64,000 nucleotides of DNA from positions 97,708 to 161,707 of the forward strand of contig JAFTMI010000003.1 of the NCBI GenBank assembly GCA_017452505.1, in the 5' to 3' direction. The notes below the pieces were generated by a model. The model ran no database searches. It saw only the letters and a list, made by a program, of their open reading frames with translations, and was not told the DNA's origin. This DNA is from Oscillospiraceae bacterium (GTDB lineage: Bacteria; Bacillota; Clostridia; Oscillospirales; Oscillospiraceae). The position numbers were made by a program, and so were the translations under genes. This document shows positions 27,301 through 35,089 of the stretch, one piece after another (the stretch's first letter is position 1; each line of letters starts with the position of its first letter).

Positions 27301-27637
27301 GAACGGCGGCACGGGTACAATGGTAGACGTAACCGGTATTTCCGGTGAATATACCCTTCCCGCAAACGGCTTTACTGCCCCTAGCGGCAAGCAGTTCAAG
27401 GCTTGGAGCGTTGGAGGTGTAGAAAAGGCAGCTGGCGACAAAATTACTGTTACTGCCGATACAACCGTAATAGCAACGTGGGAGAATATTAATGTTTCAC
27501 CTTCTAACCCTGACAATCCTCAGACTGGCGATAATACGCACATCGGTTTGCTGTTTGTGATGCTGCTGATCTCTGCTTGCGGTATGATTGTCTTGTTGTT
27601 CGTTGCCCCTCAGAAGAAGGGTAAATATCAACGCTAA
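24311..27637 (+). CDS. NPQTG-anchored repeat surface protein
   Basis: An 1108-residue cell-wall protein. Signal peptide at about 1-30, ending APVYAVG. Four copies of a ~85-residue repeat (W-x-I/V-G/D-x-V-x-V ... NFDP-x-TM) lie at about residues 146-235, 247-336, 631-735 and 736-835. Copies 1 and 2 are nearly identical at DNA level. Near the end is a Listeria-Bacteroides (InlB B-like) repeat, SFDANGGTGTMVDV to IATWEN (about 990-1057). The C-terminus NPQTGDNTHIG-hydrophobic-KKGKYQR is a sortase signal. AAAGGTGG precedes the ATG. It is transcribed divergently from the cysteine-rich protein gene. Likely an adhesin; the ligand is unknown. Confidence 0.85.
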   Translation: MKTRKSIARLLSFLMVLSLLLGISAAPVYAVGGVGETATFVISEANDQTGTVQYKLDDGEFTVADSTPVELDGVSSITIKATPVADAQVNQSHSGITGTEQAVTFDYGALISESGWTYQIQDNDGNITFTIEFDNHDGTGGGFNPEDTYTVYFGEGSWEIGGVTVTADKTDVQYLAENDIITLENFDPETMEARVEAEDGFCTTLAVTDGQTSISAHTNDGGVPADIAFSVVEKSSNPGGGGGEGGEDTYTVYFGEGSWEIGGVTVTADKTDVQYLAYNDIITLENFDPETMEVRVEAEDGFCATLAVTDGQTSISAHTNDGGVPADIAFSVVLKSSGDNGGGDGSDAPVIWDGPQVEHQSDHGFLSVKSIEIGSKTYTYQGEGKFAYNGVVNELLEWRGYNKTSIAEEGGIVVYGDVFTEENVDVFYINFEFKPDYGYQATHVRTTGDDPIPLSDAGFSAAEAIRTFRFAVYPDAHTHFSVIFTATEDIVKANAASISEGGVELAAGELDGGSAVLEVNGANITNQGDFEAAAEGYVVSEYLDISLYNVFYKGNAEDVWSTPVENLDNPAEITLRLEDGINTDTVKIVHEKGEGDFELLDAEYDPATQEITFSTSSFSNYAIAYEEQAQDRYFIDFTNAPWTVDGVEVDLEGRESVAELMVWITTEDVIPLTNFDPDTMDAVLIVDEDVTLLLNVDENGNTRLADVDGGVEVLPPYGATMTFAVVAKPGGEGENVYYIDLGTGDWTVGDVTVSAPDGMSGVVPILDTETIPTEMLANFDPETMDITLTVSDGFVIYLEIDENGNTTLASTRDGVELPPYGATLTFAVVAKPVDNEEFETENFTLTDDKGNVISLTYEKNRELSFTMIDYLAFSPEELEAAGISQEFYDSAMKGIKNATKQHGTLLSFYEILVENDDGFSIHEGPFNIKIKMTDEMKKYDIFKIVYIDVEDNLATESPITLTQEGGYLVGTLEHLSTYALVGDNAPSAPTYTVSFDANGGTGTMVDVTGISGEYTLPANGFTAPSGKQFKAWSVGGVEKAAGDKITVTADTTVIATWENINVSPSNPDNPQTGDNTHIGLLFVMLLISACGMIVLLFVAPQKKGKYQR
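24746..25318 (+). repeat. Recent in-frame tandem duplication inside the surface-protein gene
   Basis: Copies at 24746-25015 and 25049-25318 are offset by 303 bases (101 codons) and differ at only a few positions. The copies are separated by a Gly-rich linker. Such identity marks a recent duplication and a site prone to length variation. Confidence 0.92.
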
Positions 27638-27650
27638 TACTTTATAGAAA

Positions 27651-27683
27651 AACACCCTTACCATCACGGTGAGGGTGTCCTTT
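27651..27683 (+). terminator. Terminator after the surface-protein gene
   Basis: ACACCCTTACC and GGTGAGGGTGT form the stem with loop ATCAC, followed by CCTTTT. Confidence 0.85.
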
Positions 27684-27689
27684 TGCAAT

Positions 27690-27756
27690 ATTACCGGCAA
27701 AAACTCATTCTCAAGAATAATTTCTAATTGATATTTTGCCGGTAATGTGATATAAT
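27690..27756 (+). promoter_or_regulatory. Fic-gene promoter with inverted operator arms
   Basis: TTGATA (27728-27733), 17-base spacer, TATAAT (27751-27756). Two arms ATTACCGGCAAAA (27690-27702) and TTTTGCCGGTAAT (27734-27746) are exact inverted copies of each other, and the second fills the spacer between the boxes. A protein bound there would block the polymerase; the obvious candidate is the N-terminal HTH of the Fic protein itself (autoregulation). Confidence 0.85.
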
Positions 27757-27786
27757 ACAGACAAGAAAATGTGCGAGGTGGTCATT

Positions 27787-28674
27787 ATGGAATACGTATC
27801 TGTTGCAAAAATGGCTGAAAAATGGGGACTTTCTGAACGTAGTGTGAGAAATTACTGTGCTAACGGAAGACTTGTCGATGCCAAGCTTATCGGCAAAACT
27901 TGGTACATTCCGGAAAACGCGCAAAAGCCGGATCGTGTGAATAAAAAGAAAGATATCCCCTCCTTGCTGCAGATCCTGCGGGAACAGAAAGCGGCAAAAA
28001 TGACCGGAGGTATCTATCATAAAATCCAGATTGACCTGACCTATAACTCGAACCATATGGAAGGCAGCCGCCTTACCCATGATCAGACCCGGTATATCTT
28101 TGAGACCAATACCATCGGTTTTGAAAATGAGTCTGTTAACGTGGACGATGTGATCGAAACATCCAACCACTTCCGCTGCATCGATATGGTGATTGATCAA
28201 GCCGGTTCTGCGCTGACTGAGAAGTTTATAAAGGAGCTGCATTTCGTGCTGAAAACCGGCACCAGCGATAGTCGCAAGGATTGGTTTGCTGTGGGTGAGT
28301 ACAAGAAACTCCCCAACGAGGTAGGCGGCAATGACACCACACTCCCCGAAAATGTTGCCAGTGAGATCCGTAAATTGCTGGCAGACTATAACGCGCTGCC
28401 CTCTAAGACCTTTGAGGATATCGTAGCTTTCCATGTGTCATTTGAACGCATCCATCCCTTCCAGGACGGAAACGGCCGCGTAGGCCGCCTGATCCTCTTT
28501 AAGGAGTGCCTAAAGCACAATATTGTGCCATTTATCATTGAGGATAATCTGAAGCTGTTCTACTACCGCGGCCTCAAAGAATGGGATCACGAAAGAGGGT
28601 TCCTAATGGACACTTGCCTTACGGCTCAAGATCGGTTCAAAGCCTATTTAGATTATTTTAGAATTCAATACTAA
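27787..28674 (+). CDS. Fic-domain protein with N-terminal HTH
   Basis: A 295-residue AMP-transferase-type protein. Residues 1-42 form a winged HTH (SVAKMAEKWGLSERSVRNYCANGRLVDAKLIGKTWYIP). The Fic active-site motif HPFQDGNGRVGR is complete (His223 to Arg234). S-NHM-E-G at 88-93 matches the (S/T)xxxE(G/N) inhibitory helix, so it is a self-inhibited class with the inhibitory motif N-terminal of the Fic core. The family transfers AMP to target proteins. The ATG at 27787 follows GAGGTGG. It is the first gene of a two-gene cargo unit with the cyclase-like gene 24 bases downstream. A role in toxin-like growth control or defence is possible. Confidence 0.88.
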   Translation: MEYVSVAKMAEKWGLSERSVRNYCANGRLVDAKLIGKTWYIPENAQKPDRVNKKKDIPSLLQILREQKAAKMTGGIYHKIQIDLTYNSNHMEGSRLTHDQTRYIFETNTIGFENESVNVDDVIETSNHFRCIDMVIDQAGSALTEKFIKELHFVLKTGTSDSRKDWFAVGEYKKLPNEVGGNDTTLPENVASEIRKLLADYNALPSKTFEDIVAFHVSFERIHPFQDGNGRVGRLILFKECLKHNIVPFIIEDNLKLFYYRGLKEWDHERGFLMDTCLTAQDRFKAYLDYFRIQY

Positions 28675-28698
28675 TTAACAAAGGAAAGGGATACGGTT

Positions 28699-29709
28699 AT
28701 GCAAAATACAGAGATTGAAAGACATGAGGACCGAATTCCGCTTAAATCCACTGCAGAGGTGGAAAAGGCCTTAAAAGAAATCGAGCAGAATGAACAGCTA
28801 TATTCAATTGCACTATTCGATATTTTAGGTTTTTCGAATTTTGTAGAGAATAATGGAACCCAAGTTATTCTAAATCTCTATAATAGGTTGCTTGATTTAA
28901 TTGATCAGCAAAAATCAACAACTGATGGGAAAGCCAGCATGGCCGGAAGTGTTGTGCCAGTTCCCACATCGCAGGATTGGAAGCATAACTCCCTGATTGC
29001 AGATGCAAATGGGTTTGTTCGTGTCTGCCATTTTAGCGACACCTTTATTATCTACGTCAATTACCAGTTGGGAAAACAAGGGTGGTGGCTTCGGGACACA
29101 AAGTATGAACCGAACCCATTGCTAATTGGTGAAGCAGGAACACCATATTGTCCCAGTTTTCTGCAGTCCCATACAATTTACTTATCCTACTTACAGACAT
29201 GTATGGAATTCTTTTGTCAAGCAATTCTTGCTGGGATTCCTTTGCGTGGATGCTTGTCTACAGGAATGGCCCTTATGGATCAAGATAAGTCTATATATTT
29301 TGGAAATCCTCTAGTAGAGGCTGCAAGAGGTGAATCTGCGCAGGATGCAATGGGTATAGCTTTTGGTAGAAGCTTTAATAATTATCATCCTGTATATCAC
29401 GACTATTTTATACCATACTTGGGTCATATGAAGCCAGATGAGAATAAGACGAAATTTCTCAGTCCTATGGTACTAGACTGGCCTAGATTTTGGAGACATT
29501 CTCCAACCTATAAAGAACATTCCTTAGTTGATTGTATAAAAAAGATGGACACCCAGAATGGTTTTTCGAAGTACTATGATAATGCAATAAGATTTGTAGA
29601 GTTCTCAGAAAAGCATGAAAACTGGTCAGACGAAATCAACAGGGAAGGAATGGGTGATATTCTCGACTTTTACAAGAGGGCGAATGATTGGTACCAAAGC
29701 GTTAAGTGA
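28699..29709 (+). CDS. Class III nucleotide-cyclase-like protein
   Basis: A 336-residue soluble protein that resembles class III cyclase domains. SIALFDILGFSNFVE (36-50) matches the first metal-site strand with Asp41, CHFSDTFIIYV (110-120) the second metal Asp114, and IPLRGCLSTGMAL...YFGNPLVEAARGES (180-213) the region with the substrate-binding Arg210. The usual Asn of VNxAxR is not conserved (LVEAAR). Both metal Asp residues remain, so catalysis is possible. It follows the Fic gene with AGGAAAGG before the ATG and is the last gene before attR. Cyclases of this fold are used in Pycsar antiphage defence, but no typical effector is next to it. Confidence 0.6.
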   Translation: MQNTEIERHEDRIPLKSTAEVEKALKEIEQNEQLYSIALFDILGFSNFVENNGTQVILNLYNRLLDLIDQQKSTTDGKASMAGSVVPVPTSQDWKHNSLIADANGFVRVCHFSDTFIIYVNYQLGKQGWWLRDTKYEPNPLLIGEAGTPYCPSFLQSHTIYLSYLQTCMEFFCQAILAGIPLRGCLSTGMALMDQDKSIYFGNPLVEAARGESAQDAMGIAFGRSFNNYHPVYHDYFIPYLGHMKPDENKTKFLSPMVLDWPRFWRHSPTYKEHSLVDCIKKMDTQNGFSKYYDNAIRFVEFSEKHENWSDEINREGMGDILDFYKRANDWYQSVK

Positions 29710-29763
29710 AAGTTAAGTAATAATCTTACGGAATCTGTACCTGCTAGGCGGCGTTTTAAAAAG

Positions 29764-29781
29764 TTTTCCCTTATTTTTCCC
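29764..29781 (+). repeat. Putative integrase arm-site repeat, right copy
   Basis: Identical to the 18 bases at 14795-14812. The 29710-29902 stretch around it has no gene and forms the element's right end. Confidence 0.6.
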
Positions 29782-29902
29782 CTTATTGGGGTGGTAATAG
29801 GTGGTTAACCATGGCGTTTAGTGGGGTATAAATGTTCGGAAAACCCGCAAAATTGGTGCTAAATGGTTAACAAAAGTCAACCAAATACAAAATCTATGGC
29901 AA

Positions 29903-29933
29903 TTCAAGTCCTTGTGCCCCCTGCCAAGAAACA
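29903..29933 (+). repeat. attR: displaced tRNA-Trp 3' end
   Basis: TTCAAGTCCTTGTGCCCC then CTGCCAAGAAACA repeats attL with one extra C. As it no longer belongs to a working tRNA, it is free to drift, which can explain the insertion. Confidence 0.88.
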
Positions 29934-29961
29934 CCCGACCACAAAAGTGGTCGGGTGTTTC
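29931..29961 (+). terminator. Original tRNA-Trp terminator, now separated from its gene
   Basis: ACACCCGACCAC and GTGGTCGGGTGT form a 12-bp stem with loop AAAA and a T-rich tail. It directly follows the displaced tRNA end, so before integration it would have ended the tRNA operon. Confidence 0.85.
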
Positions 29962-30068
29962 TTATGTAGAGGCGCTGAACTTGAAGATCATAAATGCAAC
30001 AGCCAGGTAGACAGCTTTGCGGACATGTGCTATAATACCTCAAAATGACCCAAAAGGAGTAGATGATT

Positions 30069-31910
30069 ATGGCCATTACGATTACCGCGCCGGCAGAGGC
30101 TGTATGCGGCTTGTATGCCGGTGTGCCGGAAAAGCGGGATTATGCCAGTTGCGTGAAACCGGAAAATGCGATTGCCCCAACTGCGGTTACTACAAAAGAC
30201 GGCATCACAACCTATTCCTACGAGGGCTTGGAGCATGGTCTTTACTATTATGGCGCAGCACAGGTGGGGTATAATTCCCTTTGCCAGACCATCAACTATA
30301 CGGGCAACACCCAGCTGCATATAGAATTGGACAAGTTAGCCGGAGACGGCTTTGAAGCAGGCTTTGTGATGCAGTATACCCGGGAGTTTATAGAAAAGCA
30401 GCTTGTTTCCCACAAGGATGCCTGGGGTGCTGAGTATGCAAAACTCTTCTGCACACCGCAGTTTATGCCCGGCAGACCCGGTCGTCATAAGCAGACTACC
30501 AACGAGGAAATGCTGGATTTTGTTAAGAAATTAGCTGAAAACAATCCCTGTATGCACATTTTCTACCTGGGAAAATCTCCCAAGTATGGCTACGATATGC
30601 CCTTGGTGCTGTTCACCCGGGAAAATGTGGAAGGAAAGACCTTGGAGCAGGCCGCAGAGGTGATCCGTCAGAACGGAAAACCTACTATTCAGTACAATGC
30701 CCAGTGCCATTCCACTGAGCCTGCCTCCACTGAGGGTGCGCTGGCGATGATGGTCTCTCTGTGTGGGGATTTCGGCAAAGTGCTGGACACCGTGGATATT
30801 TACATTATTCCCCGTATCAACTTGGACGGCGCTTACGAAGTGATCCGCAAGTCCCCCACCACCGGCGAGGATATGAACCGGGACTATCTTTACACTCATA
30901 ATGTGGAGATACAGAGGGTGATCTCTGTGTACAATTTGTTCCGCCCGGAGGTGTGCATAGACGGTCACGAGAAGTACCACAGATTCAACTGTGCAGGCGA
31001 GGATGTATGTACCGATGTGGGCGTACAGACCGGAGCCGGCGCCTTGAATCACCCGGCTGAAATGACGGAAATGACTATGAAAATGGCGCTGTCCGCCCTG
31101 AGAAAGGCTCGCAGCCTGGGTTTGCGCAGCAATTTCTTCAGCAATCTTGCCTCTGCCGCCGGTGGCGCTGCAGGCAGCAGCTATTTCGGCACGAGAAACA
31201 GCCTGTCTTTCTTGATTGAGTCCCAGGGAATCGGCTGGGGTATGAGCTGTATTGAGCGCCGGGTGCTGTCGCAGTATGCAATTGCATCTGCACTGATTGA
31301 ATACACCGTAGAACATAGTGTAGAAATGATGGCAATGGTTCACGCCAGCCGGGACTTTATGAAAAAGTCCAACCCAATCTATCTGGAGGAGAAGCTGTTT
31401 GTCCTGGAGCACGGCTCTACAGTCACAGGTACCTGGCATAGCCCGCTGGTTCATGTGCCCAGCGGTGAAGTAGTGGAGGAAAACCACGCCATCGAGCATA
31501 AGGAACATACCGAGGCCCTTGCAACCCGTCCCCGGGCTACAGCCTATGTCATTCCCGTGGGACTTGTCCATGAGGCGGAAATCCTCCGGGTGACAGGCAA
31601 TCACGCCATTGACTATTACCGCTTGATGGCCGGCGGCACTGTAAATCTAAAGCAATACATAAAAACCGAGGACGGTTTTGCTCTCACTGAGGAACAGCCT
31701 GTCACCTTTGAAAACGGCGCGTTGGTATTCCCCAATACAGTGGATTCTGCCGTGCTGAATGTGATTATGGAGCCGGACTTCAATCCCGGCAATCCGGAAC
31801 GCAAAATGACCCTCTTGCGTATGGGTCTCATCGAAGCTGATGAAAATGGAAGCCTGCCCCTTTATCGCTACTGCCACACCCTAAAAGACGGCAAAGTAAA
31901 TGCAAAATAA
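30069..31910 (+). CDS. M14-family zinc carboxypeptidase
   Basis: A 613-residue enzyme without an obvious signal peptide. The zinc ligands of the M14 fold are visible: HxxE in QCHSTEPAST (His213, Glu216) and His300 in CIDGHEKYH; NRDY at 270-273 fits the substrate-carboxylate-binding NR. The N-terminal 120 residues and C-terminal 200 residues flank the catalytic core. AAAAGGAG stands eight bases before the ATG at 30069; an ATG at 30063 is too close. It could trim peptides or peptidoglycan stems in the cytoplasm. It is flanked by two near-identical terminator hairpins. Confidence 0.8.
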   Translation: MAITITAPAEAVCGLYAGVPEKRDYASCVKPENAIAPTAVTTKDGITTYSYEGLEHGLYYYGAAQVGYNSLCQTINYTGNTQLHIELDKLAGDGFEAGFVMQYTREFIEKQLVSHKDAWGAEYAKLFCTPQFMPGRPGRHKQTTNEEMLDFVKKLAENNPCMHIFYLGKSPKYGYDMPLVLFTRENVEGKTLEQAAEVIRQNGKPTIQYNAQCHSTEPASTEGALAMMVSLCGDFGKVLDTVDIYIIPRINLDGAYEVIRKSPTTGEDMNRDYLYTHNVEIQRVISVYNLFRPEVCIDGHEKYHRFNCAGEDVCTDVGVQTGAGALNHPAEMTEMTMKMALSALRKARSLGLRSNFFSNLASAAGGAAGSSYFGTRNSLSFLIESQGIGWGMSCIERRVLSQYAIASALIEYTVEHSVEMMAMVHASRDFMKKSNPIYLEEKLFVLEHGSTVTGTWHSPLVHVPSGEVVEENHAIEHKEHTEALATRPRATAYVIPVGLVHEAEILRVTGNHAIDYYRLMAGGTVNLKQYIKTEDGFALTEEQPVTFENGALVFPNTVDSAVLNVIMEPDFNPGNPERKMTLLRMGLIEADENGSLPLYRYCHTLKDGKVNAK

Positions 31911-31915
31911 CAAGA

Positions 31916-31945
31916 ACACCCGACCTTATTGCGGTCGGGTGTTTT
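31916..31945 (+). terminator. Terminator after the M14 peptidase
   Basis: ACACCCGACC and GGTCGGGTGT with loop TTATTGC, followed by TTTTG. The stem is the same as that of the hairpin at 29931. Confidence 0.9.
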
Positions 31946-32082
31946 GCTATCGATTTTCTTATAGGGATATATATCATATCGGTAAATTGCCGAACCAACT
32001 TCCTTGTCGTAAAGCTGGCGGGTGATATACAGCCAGTGGGGATACTTTTTTGATTTGGGATTTTCGTAGGTTTGTGCCTCTC

Positions 32083-33135
32083 TTAGATGTCGTGTTTTTT
32101 AAATTCGCTTTCACAGGGATTGCCGGGAGCCAGATAGAAGCAGCCTTCGGTCAAGTCCATAATGATAGCGAAATTGGTAACGTATTGGGTTGTCACCGGA
32201 TCTTTTGGGTTTTGATGGGTGCAGAGCGAATAGGGATAGCCTGCGTGATCCCGGAGCATATGCATCACAGTTTCCTTGGTGATCTTGCCGTGAGCTTCTT
32301 TCACCAGGGCCTGTATCCGCTGCAGACGGATGTAAGTACTGGCTCTGGGAACTGCATCGTGAGCCTGATACATTTTCGGTCCCAGGTAGTGATTGGTATG
32401 TACCCAAACACCATCCTCCGGAATGATTGTCTCGATGCCCTTGGAATCCATCTCAAAGGCGACGGCTACGCCATCTTTGTGGGTTGCCACTAAATGTCCT
32501 ACGGAAGTAGGCTTGTGGCTTCCTTTGGCATAGGCTTCGGCGAGGGTATCGGAATCCAGCATCGCCCGCATACGGGTCCGCAGGGGGATGCCCTGGCAGG
32601 TTGTGTCAGCGGTAAGGGCGTTTAACAAAACGCCAATGCCCCGGTCGTTCATACCAATGCCGCCGATCATACCAGCCTCGGATACCATAACAAAATTGGG
32701 CTTGTTCTCTTGACGAACGTGCAGAATCACAATACTATCCCGGAGCTGCCGGTAAAAATCCCAGTTTTGAGCGGCAATGACCCGTCCGCCTTCTGTGGCA
32801 GGAGGCAACAGACTGAGGGTCGTGCATTCCTGCGCATCCAGCTGGGCAAACATGATTTCCGTACGGGCATTCAGGGCAGCAATGTCCAAGAGATCTACAT
32901 TTGCGCCTTCGGCAATGCCACGCATTTCTTCTACATAGTCAGGAGCAAAATCACGGGTCTTGGACAGATAAAATTCAGAAATCTTTCGGGCATCTTCCCA
33001 GGAAAGTCCTTTCAGTTCTTCAAAAAGTGTACCATAAACCTGGATGGATACCCCAATCTCCTCCCGGCACTGCTGACCGTGGGAGAGACCTCGTTCATAG
33101 GGTGTGCCCTGAATGGTGATTTCCTTAAATTTCAT
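32083..33135 (-). CDS. C45-family N-terminal-nucleophile hydrolase (acyltransferase-like)
   Basis: A 350-residue protein of the peptidase C45/penicillin acyltransferase-like family. It is expected to cut itself before Cys104 (DAQECTTLSLL), exposing the nucleophile; VIAAQNWDFYRQL follows, a family hallmark, and GMIGGIGMNDRGIGVLLNAL is the next conserved block. No signal peptide. Such proteins hydrolyse amide bonds or transfer acyl groups to amino acids; the substrate is unknown. GAAGGAG precedes the ATG at 33135 by seven bases. It faces the M14 gene. Confidence 0.8.
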   Translation of the reverse strand: MKFKEITIQGTPYERGLSHGQQCREEIGVSIQVYGTLFEELKGLSWEDARKISEFYLSKTRDFAPDYVEEMRGIAEGANVDLLDIAALNARTEIMFAQLDAQECTTLSLLPPATEGGRVIAAQNWDFYRQLRDSIVILHVRQENKPNFVMVSEAGMIGGIGMNDRGIGVLLNALTADTTCQGIPLRTRMRAMLDSDTLAEAYAKGSHKPTSVGHLVATHKDGVAVAFEMDSKGIETIIPEDGVWVHTNHYLGPKMYQAHDAVPRASTYIRLQRIQALVKEAHGKITKETVMHMLRDHAGYPYSLCTHQNPKDPVTTQYVTNFAIIMDLTEGCFYLAPGNPCESEFKKHDI

Positions 33136-33270
33136 AGTGTATCTCCTTCTGCAAATAAAGAATCGTTGGGGAATCTCTTGCGGACTATTATATTGTGTAG
33201 ACGCTAAAAAAGCAACCGTTTGTATGATTGGGGTGAAAGCGTTTTCTTTGTAAAAAACTAAAATTTCCTC

Positions 33271-33299
33271 TTGCAATTTGTCAAAAGATGTTGTAGAAT
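33271..33299 (+). promoter_or_regulatory. Promoter of the riboswitch-symporter unit
   Basis: TTGCAA (33271-33276), 17-base spacer, TAGAAT (33294-33299). It lies about 60 bases before the glycine aptamer. Confidence 0.7.
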
Positions 33300-33360
33300 A
33301 CATTCCATATTACAAATGAATATTTCTGGTTGAAGCATTTGGAACATTTTGGACCGAATG

Positions 33361-33446
33361 TGGACAGAGCTTTGGAGACACCCATTCAATTGGGGGCCGA
33401 AGGTGCAAGCGTGACAACGCCAAACTCTCAGGCAAAAGGACAAAGA
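33361..33446 (+). ncRNA. Glycine riboswitch (single aptamer)
   Basis: The sequence shows the conserved aptamer pieces in order: GGACAGAGCTTTGGAGA, GGGGGCCGAAGGTGCAAGC, and CTCTCAGGCAAAAGGACAAAG. Only one full aptamer is visible. It lies upstream of an alanine/glycine:cation symporter, a usual target. A terminator hairpin follows (33467-33505) and is the likely expression platform; whether glycine turns expression on or off cannot be read. Confidence 0.92.
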
Positions 33447-33466
33447 TTTTTTGTTTTGTGTTTTTG

Positions 33467-33505
33467 ACGGATCGTGTTGTGCTTGCACGATCCGTTTGTT
33501 TTTTA
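33467..33505 (+). terminator. Riboswitch-controlled terminator
   Basis: ACGGATCGTG and CACGATCCGT form the stem, followed by TTGTTTTTT, and lie between the aptamer and the symporter's ribosome binding site. Confidence 0.88.
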
Positions 33506-33524
33506 TTTGAAGGAGGAATATATT

Positions 33525-35051
33525 TTGGAAATCATTGAAAAAGTCAACGGCTCGATCAATAGCTTTGTTTGGGGCATATTTGGCCTGGTGCTGCTGATCG
33601 GTACAGGTATTCTGATGACCTGCCTTACAAAATGCTTCCAGGTGTCCCATATCGGCCACTGGTGGAAGAATACCATCGGCAGTCTGTTTAAGAAAAACGT
33701 CATCGGTCACCGAAAGGAAAAAGGCACCATCTCTCCGTTCCAGGCTCTGTGTACTGCTTTGGCCGCTACTGTAGGTACCGGTAATATCGCCGGCGTTGCT
33801 GCTGCCATTTGCGTGGGTGGCGCAGGCGCTGTGTTTTGGATGTGGATCGCTGCATTCTTTGGTATGATGACCAACTTCTCTGAAAATGTTTTGGGCATCT
33901 ACTACCGCCGCCGCAACAAGGATGGCGAGTGGTCCGGCGGTGCTATGTACTACCTGGCCGACGGTCTGGGCAGCAAGAAGGGCATGAAGATCCCTGCTAA
34001 GATTTTGGCTGTTGTGTTTAGCTGCTTCACCCTGCTGGCTTCCTTCGGCATTGGCGCAATGGGCCAGGTCAATAAGATCGTTGCCAATGTGGCAGCTGCG
34101 TTCCCTGTTTCGTCTTTGGCATCTGTGGAAGTGGGCGGTATGAGTCTGTACAATGTGATTTTGGGTGTGCTGGTTATGATTTTGGCCGGTATGATCACAT
34201 TGGGCGGCTTGAAGCGCATTGCAAATGCTGCTGAAAAGATCGTTCCGGTTATGGTGGTCCTGTTTGTTTTGGGCAGCCTTGCCATTATTGGCATCAACTA
34301 TGCAAATATTCTGCCTGCCTGCGGCGCGATCTTTAAGGGCGCATTCAAGCCTATCGCAGCCATCGGCGGCGGTATCGGCGTGATCATCAGCAAGGTTATG
34401 ACCCAGGGCTTCAAGCGCGGTGTGTTCTCCAACGAGGCAGGCTTAGGCTCTTCCGTTATGGTCCACTCCAACTCCAGTGTCAAAGAGCCTGTGAAGCAGG
34501 GCATGTGGGGTGTCTTTGAGGTGTTCGCTGACACTATGGTGGTCTGTACCATGACTGCGCTGGTGGTCCTTACCAGCGGTGCTTACAATCTGCAGACCGG
34601 CGAGATCCTGGCAGGTTACACCGATGCGACCTTAGTGGGCGGTGCCTTCAACACCATCTTCAGCTGGGCAAATATTGGCAGCCGGTTTATTGCTGTTGCT
34701 ATGTTCCTGTTTGCATTCACCACTGTTTTGGGCTGGTCTCACTACGGCTCCAAGGCTTGGGAATATCTGTTTGGCTCCAAGACGACGGTTATCTTTAAAG
34801 TAATCCATTTGGTTGCCGTTTTCCTGGGCGCTGTGATGACCTCTTCCCTGGCTTGGGATATTTCCGACACCTTCAACGGTCTGATGATGTTCCCCAACCT
34901 GATTGCGGTCATAGCACTGTCTCCCTTGGTCATGAAGATCACCAAGAACTATGTGGCCCGTAAGATCAAGAATAAGAAGGTAGATCCTATCCTTTCCTAT
35001 GATGCAGCCATCCAGGCTGAGATGGAAGAGGGCTTGGAAACTGAAGTGTAA
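33525..35051 (+). CDS. Alanine/glycine:cation symporter (AGCS family)
   Basis: A 508-residue transporter that should take up glycine or alanine with sodium. It has about ten membrane segments, the family stretch FQALCTALAATVGTGNIAGVAAAI (about 70-93), and FSNEAGLGSSVMVHS (about 300-314). The start is TTG at 33525, eight bases after AGGAGG; any longer in-frame start would lie within the terminator hairpin. Regulated by the glycine riboswitch upstream. The operon is monocistronic, ending at a strong terminator. Confidence 0.93.
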   Translation: MEIIEKVNGSINSFVWGIFGLVLLIGTGILMTCLTKCFQVSHIGHWWKNTIGSLFKKNVIGHRKEKGTISPFQALCTALAATVGTGNIAGVAAAICVGGAGAVFWMWIAAFFGMMTNFSENVLGIYYRRRNKDGEWSGGAMYYLADGLGSKKGMKIPAKILAVVFSCFTLLASFGIGAMGQVNKIVANVAAAFPVSSLASVEVGGMSLYNVILGVLVMILAGMITLGGLKRIANAAEKIVPVMVVLFVLGSLAIIGINYANILPACGAIFKGAFKPIAAIGGGIGVIISKVMTQGFKRGVFSNEAGLGSSVMVHSNSSVKEPVKQGMWGVFEVFADTMVVCTMTALVVLTSGAYNLQTGEILAGYTDATLVGGAFNTIFSWANIGSRFIAVAMFLFAFTTVLGWSHYGSKAWEYLFGSKTTVIFKVIHLVAVFLGAVMTSSLAWDISDTFNGLMMFPNLIAVIALSPLVMKITKNYVARKIKNKKVDPILSYDAAIQAEMEEGLETEV

Positions 35052-35060
35052 TCAAAAAAA

Positions 35061-35085
35061 CGCACCGCTAAGCGGTGCGTTTTTT
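35061..35085. terminator. Bidirectional terminator
   Basis: CGCACCGC TAA GCGGTGCG with A-rich and T-rich flanks, placed between convergent genes and able to serve both. Confidence 0.9.
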
Positions 35086-35089
35086 ATAT

